Source: Trichoderma breve
Lineage: Eukaryota; Ascomycota; Sordariomycetes; Hypocreales; Hypocreaceae
DNA: 64,000 nucleotides
Direction of reading: 5' to 3'
Assembly: GCF_028502605.1 (NCBI RefSeq)
Contig: NW_026611593.1
Span: 2,108,001 to 2,172,000, forward strand
Below are positions 55,465 to 64,000 of this stretch, in pieces. The position numbers were made by a program, and so were the translations under genes. Numbering within the stretch: position 1 is the first letter of the stretch; every line of letters begins with the position of its first letter. The notes under the pieces were generated by a model, which was given only the letters and a program-made list of their open reading frames with translations, was not told the DNA's origin and did not search any database.

Positions 55465-58400
55465 TGATGGGTTGTGGGTAGATGGCGTGTTTAGACTTGA
55501 TGGGATTGTTCTTTTGGGGGTTAGAGGATTATTATGACTTGGAGTAATGAAGATATATATTTCACTTGTTTTCTTCGTGATGGACGGGCCTTTGTGGCTA
55601 ATTAGACCAACTGCTAGCTTCTCAACGCAGATGGTATGTCTCTTCCTAGCTTATGGTGCGTGCTATGGCGGTTTCTGGTGACGATTCATTCCTTGGTGAG
55701 TGTGTCTCTGGATGTATCTACAAGTGTCTTTTCTCCCGTGAGCTCATGAGGCGAGGCGAGTATAAAAGACTTACTAGAAGGGTTATCAGAGAAAGAGCTT
55801 GTGTTGAAGTAACACTGATTACTAAGAAATTGCTCACTCGTATTGATAGGGACTGTGCCGAGCTTCTGAGCTCCATTACTGAACAAGATATTCTTTCCTG
55901 AGGTTCCGCGGTGGTAAGATAGTATACAAAGACCCTTTACATCACCCTATTTACTGCTTGTTAGTTGAGGACTTGAGGATCCGCACTGTTAGTATGTCTT
56001 GGTTCTAACCTTGAAGAACAATCTGAATAACGTGTTGAGGCTTACGTATACGCCAGTTTCGTCATTCGTTTTGAGCGGGAAACTAAGCTAGAAGTTGGTA
56101 GCCAAATGAGGACGCCCTCGAGTTGCGAGTCGGCGCCACCTGTGGTTGCACCAACACGTCACAATCGTCACGAAGACGCTTGTACAACGGTGTGTGCTAC
56201 GTGGTTTCCTTCCGGCTTGAAGCTTTATGCTGACCTAGACTAGGCATGTACTTTAACATGAGCGCGAGTCGCCAGAGAACTCCATCATCTTCTCTTAGTA
56301 AGGTGTAAACTGAAAAGTCAACATCATGGCTTATAAAGGTCACGTCTACTGCTTGTACGTTTCAGTGAGATCGGCAACATATACTTGGAGATCCGGGCCC
56401 CTAGATACACAGAAGGAGTTCTCTCTTGAGGGTACCAGCGGCTTCATTACTATCCAGGCCATCCACTTTGAGAAGTACGGTGCACAGAAAATTAAGGATG
56501 GCAAGTCTCTTGTTTCAGGTAAGGTATTGAGAACCTCAGTATGATCACTTGGGTTGGGAGAAAAACTGAAGACGGGAGGAAATCCTACGGAATCCTGCGG
56601 AGTGTTTGTAAAATTAGCAGTCAATCCTTCTAGGGGATATGAAGGTCAAAGCTCTGGGAAATTTGGAAACGGATAATTGATGAGGACAAAGGATGAAGAG
56701 GATTCAATGAAACGTACTCGGTCAAGGACCTACGTCTCAACTCAACCAAGTACCTAACTTCCAGGTTGTACACGCATACATACACGTACCGGGATATATC
56801 ACCTTAGCAGTACCACCTCCTCAGATGGAGCAGCTCCATCTACTCGATTTAGGCACGTCGGGCGAGATGGAGAGATTGGCGAAGTCTGTAGCCTCGGGAC
56901 AAAGAGTGAGATGCGCCGAGCACACTACGCTACGGATATTCCTCCGTGCGAGGGTTGGGGGAACGGTGAGGATGAGGCCTGGCTGCTTACGGAAGCCTTA
57001 TGCATTGGCACTGCTACGGTTGCTTGCTGCTTACTTCAATTTGCTGTTTTCCTGCTGGCGCTGCGACGTTGACCTGCTGGATCCATGCTAATCCTCCGCA
57101 GCTAGTAGTGGAGTGTTGTAGTCTACAGTAGTGTTTGACCCCGTCGAGAGATGGAGATGGCGTCCGAGGGGGAGCAAGCCACATACAGCCTTACCGCAAC
57201 AATCGGCACTTTTCTTGTCTGGACATGGCATGATATGATGGCATTTGTTTGATCTGATATCGGAGCGGCATCTGAGTTGAGCATGGGGAAAAGAAAAAGA
57301 GACGGAATAAAGCAGATGATGGTGATGTGTTGTGTGCAAGGATGAATCGCCCGATCTGCTCAAATTTGTCACGTTGTTTTCCTGGTGCGATGCCTCATGT
57401 TTCTGTGTCTCATCATGGGTCTCAATGGCAATCTGGGCGACTGACTCGTGTCAAAGTTCCCTCCCCGCACGAAAGCAACAAGATGGCTACTAAGGTACGA
57501 AAGTAACATTTAGCATGCAAGGTTTTATGGCACCAGGCAAGTTATCGTGCGAGGATGGTGCGGGGGTGATTCAGACAAAGAATCTGCGATGCGGAACGAA
57601 AAGGGTAAACGAGGAAAGAAAAAAACAGGGCCATGGAGCGATGTACGAGTATCGGATGATGCGAAAGAATCACACCCCGGTCTGGTGATGCGGAGCTACG
57701 GGCGGGTTTTGGGGGACGCTATTGTTGGTGCTAGCTGTTGATGCTTGGCTGGGGTGTTTTTTTGATAGGAGAAAAGAATGAGGAGAAACAGATATCTGGG
57801 AGAGGGGAGAGAAGTGTGAGGGGGGGATGGGCCACGTGTTTCTAGGGGGGCGTGAAGGAGGCGATATTTTGAGATCGTTGGATATTCTGGACGATTTGAG
57901 GGGAGTTTTCAGCTGCTGGGGATGAGATGCTATGTCTGGTGGTTTTTTGTTTGTCTGTTTGTTTGTTGTTGATGTTGAGGATTTTGTGGGCTGTTTAGAA
58001 GACATACGAGTTGTCAATGCTACAGCGGGATGAAGAATGGATGATTTGACCCGTGTCTGCATGTACAGTATGTGTGTACCTTTTTGTTCTGGCCCAGTCT
58101 GGAGAGATGTCGATGTTCGATGTTCGATGCAAAATGCAAATATGCACGTATTACATGGGAACTTACATGGGAACCCCACACTTGAACTGGGAAAATTAGT
58201 CGTAGCGTCGCATCCATTTGCACGCAGACCAGCCATGTGATTGACCGAGATGGAACGGGCTGGGTGGATGATGTGGTGGCGATGTGGTTGGTTGGATGCC
58301 TCAACCAAGCAATTTTAGTGTCTTGTAGCTTTTTTGAGTTGGGCTGCGTGCGGGTCTGGGGGAGGGGAGAGGAGAAAGAAAGAGGAGAATATTCGTGTAT

Positions 58401-61400
58401 GTCGTTAATAGAGAGTGAGGGGTGATGATGGTATGAATTACTAGTGAACAGAGTGTATCATAGTATGAGTGGAGAGATTTTGGTTTTGGTTTGTTGTGTG
58501 AATGGAGACGTTGCATGTGTTACGAGTCGAGAAAGGACAGGGGAGAGGATTTTGATGCATCACTTTGGGGGTTGGAAAAAGTCGGGACAGGGTTTAGTTT
58601 GATTTTGTTTGTTTTCTGTGATTGACTTTTATGTTGTCTTTTTTTTGACAGAATTAGCCGAGGCTGCTACAGTACAGTTGCGCTGTTCGAGTATGCAGTG
58701 CAGTTCGGGTAAACAATATCAATTAATAGCAGCAGTTGGATTGGACAGACAGATGGACGTTGTGAGTGTCGATGCAGACGACAGGTCTTTCTGTAGGCCT
58801 TGATCCTTGTTACATGCAGCACGGCACAGCTCCAGTTCAGTCCAGGTCAGTCAAAAGTGCATCCGTGTTTGCGGGCGGGGGTGGATTTCAAGCTTCAAGC
58901 AGACACGGAGTGCATTCGCTAGCTTCATTGTTGACTGTTTGCATGAATCGCCAACCCGCGTGAGAACGGGATCAATGTAGTTGGCAGTGAGATTGTGGAT
59001 GATGCTCTACTGTACTCGTACAATGGATGGGTGCATGAGCATACTGTACTGTCCCCGTACGGGCAACGCATGCAGTCAGCAAAAAGGGAACGCGGAATTC
59101 TGTACTTTGCATACATATCAGCAGGGTCAAGACGGGAGAGAGTCCTGACTGACCAGGTACGGGTGCAGCTGAAAAGAGATGGAAAGCAAAAAAAGAGCAA
59201 GCAAGGGATGGAAGAGAGACCCTGGATCAGTCAATAGCTTGGCTGCATCTGCATCTGAACAACGCACAAGCCATCAATATTCCAATACGGCAGTTTTATT
59301 TGTGGCAGCTTTTGTCTCGGATAGCCATAGCTTTTCACGCAAAAAGTAGACACGGCTGGCATGTTTGCGGCTGGGACTCAACAGACCTGGTTGCATATCC
59401 AAATATAGAAACTCTCTTGTCCCGTTTCTTTCTGGTCAGAGACATTGCTAGGGCCGCAGCTTGACTACTACTAGCATAGATTGAGTTGGGCGTTCGTCCC
59501 TAGGAATAATTGAAAAAAAGGGAGAAATGAACCTGGAAGAAATAACAAAATAAGAAAAACGTGGCTACGATCTCCCGGAGGATGGATGCGTGCCAGTTAG
59601 CCTGGGCTACCTACCCGCTGCAGTCAGCGGCACTAACAGGTTTCACGGATGACGGAGTGGGATTGTAGGTTGTCCCATCTGGAATGCAATATGAGGATTT
59701 CGGGGTCCAAGGAGCCAAGCGTAAGAGACAAGAAAGCAAATGTCTCGCCGAAAGCCTTGTACCACAGTGACCGCATGCGTGGGGTTGAAAGAGAGAGAGA
59801 CGCACAAGAAGGATGAGAGACACACGAGAGACATAAAAAAGGAGCAGGAGGGGTGTGTGTGTAGCCTGACGGTATTTGAAAAAAAAGAAAGAAACACTAG
59901 ATGAGTATCAAGATGAAGAAGCCGTTGCAAAAAGCTGGGGTGAGCCAGCCACGAGGAGAGACAACGTGATGGGCGAGCTGACGAGAGCGGCGCTGTGTGT
60001 GTGTGAGTGTGTTGCATGCTGCCTATTGTTTTCTATTGTTATCATTTCTGTCGTATACGAGGGACTATTTACTCCGTATATCGTGGACATAGGCAGGATG
60101 CATGCATTCTTTTCAGCACCCGGCATTGCTGATTGATGCGGTATAAACGCTTGTACATGTGCATTGCATGTGAGCTCGTGATGCAGGTCACACAACGACT
60201 GCGATAGCCTGCATCCGCTAGTTATATCGCTGGCTTCTTGGGTTGCCAAGAAAAGGTGCTCAGATGCTCTCGAGATGACTACAAGTGAGAGGCGAGGCAA
60301 TGAGTGAGTGATATAACAGCAAGATAGGATAAGACAAGACATGCGCATCTGTAGGCCAGCACGCGTACGAGTCTGGTGATGGGCCAAGGCTGTCTTTTTC
60401 ATCGTCACTACGGCGTCACAGCTAGTCCATACGAGTACATGCAGGCATACGAGTACAGTAGTAGCTGGGTTGAGCTGCAAGGCAGGCAAATGAGATTGAT
60501 GAATGATAGGACTATTAGCTGATAAGTGATTGGTGAGGTCTGGTGTTGTGTTGTGCTGTAGGGGGGACGGGTAATCACGGCGAAGCTAACAAATCGCATG
60601 ACAATTTCAGGCTGTCAAAATGGTGGTTTAGTTTAGCACAAGTACATGTATCTACGAGGATGTGCGTGCAGTGATGAAACGAAACATGGCCATTTGGATG
60701 CCTCTTGTTTCAAGACATGGACGACAAGATTCGCACCGGGGGAAAACGCCACGGAGGCAAAAGGAGATGGCGGTGGATGAATCGATCTCGCATTGATTGG
60801 CCTCTTTTGCTACAGCACTGTACTCGTATGTGTCTTTGTCGACGGGCTGGACTGGACCCAATCCTCGGGCCGGGTGCAATTGTGCTGGGTTCGAGAATGG
60901 TCGAGGCCTGGACTGGATGGACCGTCGCGGTACCTGGGGCGAGGGTGCAGGCGGTCGCGCGGGTGCATGTAGCTGGCGGGTATTGGCCGTAGCGACGCTG
61001 TCCACTGTCCATTCAGCGGCATGGCGCTGGTGCTGGAGCTGATGACTGGTGGCGGCAAGTTTGTTGCAGGGCTGGGCCAAAAGCAAACACCTGAATCGGT
61101 CAAATACATTCAGCTGGCATGGCTTGACCACTGGCATGCCGGGTACCTTGCCTTTTGGAGGCCCATTTGTATGTACCATCTCATACCATCTCATGCCATG
61201 TGTCTTTTATGCTTTGTCTAGTGACGTCCTCCGTTCAGCCTTCAATTCCCCCCCCTCATTGTACTGTATCCATTTTCCCATCTGAGCAACCGGCAGCGCG
61301 CAAACCGATCAAATCAAGTCGAGTACCTGCATTCGATCCAACTCGACATCACGCACACGTCACGGCTGGAGCGAGCCGCTGACGGCTGTTCAATTCCTCT

Positions 61401-62938
61401 TCCTGGCCAGGCTGCTGATCACAGCACCCCTGCAGCCCAACCCGCTAATGGCAGCGCTACTGTCCACTACACTACGGTTGCCAGCTGCTCTATGTACCAT
61501 CTGCTCTCAATATTGACGTCTACGGCAGCGACAGAATCATTCAATTTGATCCAATAGTGCTAGCAGTAGATTGAGTCCATACTACTGCCAGTAGCGAGTG
61601 CACGCTAAACCTGCTAGTCGGGTCCCAAGCCGGAACCAGGCAAAACCAGCACCAGGCCATAAACACACACACAGCCAGGGATCTCAGACATTGCCAGAGG
61701 CGTTACTCGCACCGTTACCTTACCTGTACATTACGCACACACCCCTAGCCGCATCAATCCTCTCGACAGCCGGAGGAGGCGAAAAAAAAGAGGGAAAACA
61801 GGCACAGGTTCAAACCACACAACCTCAGGCCTTTTTCCTTAGCCCTGCGCTCGTGCCGCGGTGGAACTTGCCGGCTGTACGCTGTACCCGCCGGTGCCCA
61901 CGACTCGGGCTGCACCGACACTGACGTTTGCGACGTCTTGTGCGCAGCGTCTGGTATTTGGCCGGTATCTGGTACTTGCGCCGCTCTGCGACCTTTGCAG
62001 CTGTAAATATCCATATACCGCCAACCCCCCGGGCGCTCAGACTCACTCAGACTGAGAGTTGAGTATATCCTCACCATCTTCGCCTGTTGGGTTGACGAAC
62101 TTGTTCTTCCTCTTCCCTTTTTTTTTATTTCTTCTCTTTTTTTTCTCTTTTCTGCTTCTGCAGCTCTCGACCAACCGGTGTCTTCTCTCCTCTCTCCCCC
62201 GCATCAGCCTGCCAATCCAATTCATCCGTTGGAGGTGCAAAGCAAAAGAACCGCTGCCACACTTATTCCCACGCTCACGCGCACTCTCCAACTTTTGGCT
62301 ATCACCCAATCCGTTGCGTGATGCAAACGATTCGCTGCCAAGGCAAAGACATCAGGCAGTAAAATATCCCGCAGAGGAGCAGAGCAGCGATATAAGCCGT
62401 TTTCACCCACCATCCGGCTCAGCTTTTCAACTCTTCAGTTCTCTTTGTTCTCTTCTCCAAAAGAGCACGAGCACGGGCCCTTGGAATCGAACAGGATTAA
62501 AATCGCACAAGTCGCCGTTTGCCAGGGTCTCTCCGGAGCTGCACTTCTACATACGCTTTCCCACTCCACTATAATACCGGTAATCTACCTGCAGTCGCCT
62601 TGGCACCTTGCGACTCGTGCCATTATAATACCACCTTGACCACCCTGCCTGGACAACTGATTTCCCCTCTGCGGAGAGGAAATAAAGGAGGAGGCAATTC
62701 CTTTTTTTCTGCTCTGGCTCTGGCTTACACGCCTCTAAATTCTTTTTCCTGGTGCTTGGCCCCATTGCCCGTTTAGAGCTCCAACGGCCCCCCTCTCCCC
62801 CCCTGCTTACACCGGACCAGTGTGTCTCAATCCCTCAATTACAGCGCCCACCTCCACTGAAGGGTACCCCCGAGAGCAGATTATTGCCCTGAACCTAAGA
62901 CCCCATACAATACCTGCGGCGGAACATTGGACTTGGAA
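55465..62938. other. 7.4-kb gene-poor stretch
   Basis: No frame here looks like a conserved protein. Between 55.6 and 56.6 kb there are a few weakly protein-like short frames (55653-55901, and a segment near 56040-56240), possibly remains of a gene. From 57 to 61.6 kb the sequence is mixed, with GT/CA and GA microsatellites (near 59789 and 59850). TACTCGTA or its complement occurs five times between 57644 and 60828. From 61.6 to 62.9 kb CT-rich tracts (62100-62180) suggest promoter and long 5' leader of the Dma1-like gene. An undetected non-coding RNA cannot be excluded. Confidence 0.5.
55653..55901 (+). CDS. Small hypothetical open frame, 82 aa
   Basis: Charged short frame (ELMRRGEYKRLTRRVIRERA; LTRIDRDCAELLSSITEQD) with helix-like heptad spacing. 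It has no known family, no obvious promoter, and starts about 190 bp after the VPS16 stop. It may be chance or a remnant. Confidence 0.15.
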   Translation: MVRAMAVSGDDSFLGECVSGCIYKCLFSRELMRRGEYKRLTRRVIRERACVEVTLITKKLLTRIDRDCAELLSSITEQDILS

Positions 62939-63894
62939 ATGTTTTCGCAGCCAGTATCACCGACGCCGCCTGGGCTGACTTCGACGGTTTCGCCCTCGCC
63001 TTCCAGAACCAGCCGCCTGCGTGGCCTGAGCATCCTGCGCAACTACACGCACAACCATCTCCTGTCGCGTGACAACAGCCATCACGCAAACGGCACCAAT
63101 AGCAACAGCAACAGCAACAACAACAGCGGCGGCAGCTCGCCCTCAACCAGCCAGTCGGGCAACGGCCTCACGCGGTCCGTCAGCTACTCTCCCGTCACCT
63201 CAACCACGACCACAACCACAACCACTTCCAACGCCGCCACGAGCCCCAACAGACTGACGCTGGTGGCTACCTCTCCCGACTCCAGGACGCCCAATTCAAG
63301 GGCTTCGGCCACGAGCCCGGCCTCAAATACCCCGTTTGCCCAGGCCAGTGCCTCATCCTCGTCCTCTGCCCCCGAGTCGCCCTCAACCATCGAAGAACAT
63401 CCAGCCATGGCCCGATCCAACGAAGGGTCGAGCTCGTCCGATAACCAGCCCTCCATCCGATTCTCTGCATACTACGACCCCCGATCCACGCGGCCGTCGC
63501 TGTCCTTCCCGCCCGTCTCCAGGACGCTGTCCAACGGCACCGAAATCATTCGCGTTGGCCGCTACTCTGAGCGCGACAGCCATGCCCTGTCCAACGGGCA
63601 AGGCGCGGCGGCTCCCGTGGGCTTTAAGAGCAAGGTGGTGAGCCGTCGTCACTGCGAGTTTTGGTACGAGAACGGCAAGTGGTACATCAAGGACGTCAAG
63701 AGCTCGTCCGGCACGTTCCTCAACCACATCCGTCTGAGCCCGCCGTCGCAGGAGAGCAAGGCGTTTGCCGTTAACGATGGCGACATTGTGCAGCTTGGCA
63801 TCGACTTTAAGGGAGGCGAGGAAATGATTTTCCGCTGTGTCAAGATGAGGTTGGAGCTGAACCGCGGGTGGCAGAACAAGCCCAACACCTTCAA
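62939..63894 (+). CDS. Dma1/CHFR-type FHA-RING ubiquitin ligase, 5' exon (partial)
   Basis: The ATG at 62939 (MFSQPVSPTPPGLTSTVSPS) is used because four codons further upstream only a TTG opens the frame. The first 190 residues are Ser/Thr/Asn-rich and probably disordered, with poly-Asn/Ser and poly-Thr runs. The FHA domain follows at about residues 190-300: IIRVGRYSERD, KSKVVSRRHCEFWYENGKWY, KDVKSSSGTFLN and NDGDIVQLGIDFKGG. The phosphopeptide-contact residues (GR, SRRH, SSGTFLN) are present. The exon ends at a GTGAGT donor (63895) after NKPNTF; the expected C3HC4 RING lies beyond the window. Relatives (Dma1/Dma2, fission yeast Dma1, RNF8/CHFR) act in spindle-position and mitotic checkpoints and septin/SIN control. 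Absence of the RING is due to the window edge, not truncation. Confidence 0.9.
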
Positions 63895-64000
63895 GTGAGT
63901 GAATCCTTATATCATAGATGATTTCAACTCGGGAGTGAAAACGAAAGAAGCCCCTTCTCTCTCCCAAATTCCCATGCTATTCTCATCGTTCTTGAACTAC
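63895..64000. other. Start of an intron of the Dma1-like gene
   Basis: Begins GTGAGTGAATCC. No acceptor followed by the expected downstream coding sequence is seen before the window edge, so the intron is assumed to continue. Confidence 0.6.

Noticed and set aside
56326..56544. 72-aa plus-strand frame
   Set aside because: Vaguely protein-like but short and isolated; no family or splice context found.
57670..58308. 212-aa minus-strand open frame rich in Ser, Thr, Pro and Lys
   Set aside because: Low-complexity translation of a GT/GA-biased plus strand; no conserved pattern.
60652..61194. 180-aa minus-strand frame
   Set aside because: No recognisable motif and overlapped by plus-strand frames of similar length.
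1..64000. tRNA, rRNA, CRISPR arrays, transposons
   Set aside because: Visual search for T-loop words (GGTTCGAnnC), direct-repeat spacer arrays, terminal repeats and transposase or reverse-transcriptase motifs found nothing convincing; a tRNA with introns could still be missed.

Overview
The window looks like nuclear DNA of a filamentous ascomycete, most likely a Sordariomycete of the order Hypocreales and Trichoderma-like. The evidence is short introns (mostly 56-170 nt) with GT...AG ends and CTAAC/CTGAC-type branch points, 5' leaders rich in CT and CA, and protein sequences typical of that class. The genus is inferred from memory of family sequences; no search was run. No rRNA, tRNA, CRISPR array or intact transposon was recognised.

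Layout, left to right. (1) 0.8-15 kb: a three-exon OBAP/DUF1264 protein (-), a single-exon 9-kb FMP27/Hobbit bridge-like lipid-transfer protein (-), and a four-exon glycine-rich small membrane protein (-). (2) 15-28 kb: eIF4B (+) with a probable 6-nt microexon, a Nudix hydrolase (+), a GPHR/GPR89 Golgi pH regulator (-), and a universal-stress-protein (USP) gene (-). The USP reading frame continues about 2 kb past its stop through three in-frame TAG codons. (3) 28-32.4 kb: a long stretch without a recognisable gene. (4) 32.4-38 kb: a divergent pair of ribosome/translation genes, eIF3 subunit L (-) and the 60S maturation GTPase RIA1/EFL1 (+). (5) 40-48 kb: an accessory-looking block, all on the + strand: a Pth11/rhodopsin-like membrane protein, an orphan Cys-containing protein, and a full fungal NLR with PNP, NACHT and ankyrin parts. 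(6) 49-55.5 kb: the housekeeping genes DOT1 (+), ATG16 (-) and VPS16 (+); the last two share a short divergent promoter. (7) 55.5-62.9 kb: a 7.4-kb stretch with no convincing gene, followed by the 5' part of a Dma1-type FHA-RING ubiquitin ligase that runs off the window.

Functional themes are translation and ribosome biogenesis (eIF4B, eIF3l, RIA1), membrane and vacuole traffic (FMP27, GPHR, ATG16, VPS16), signalling and stress (USP, NLR, rhodopsin-like, Dma1) and chromatin (DOT1). All exon structures were assembled by hand from splice signals and reading-phase agreement, and each listed model sums to a whole number of codons.

The observation most worth following is the USP locus. Three in-frame stops, all TAG, interrupt about 680 otherwise open codons that carry in-phase repeats. 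UAG is the codon that Sordariomycete A-to-I mRNA editing can turn into UGG (Trp), but cryptic introns, readthrough or a separate downstream gene remain possible.
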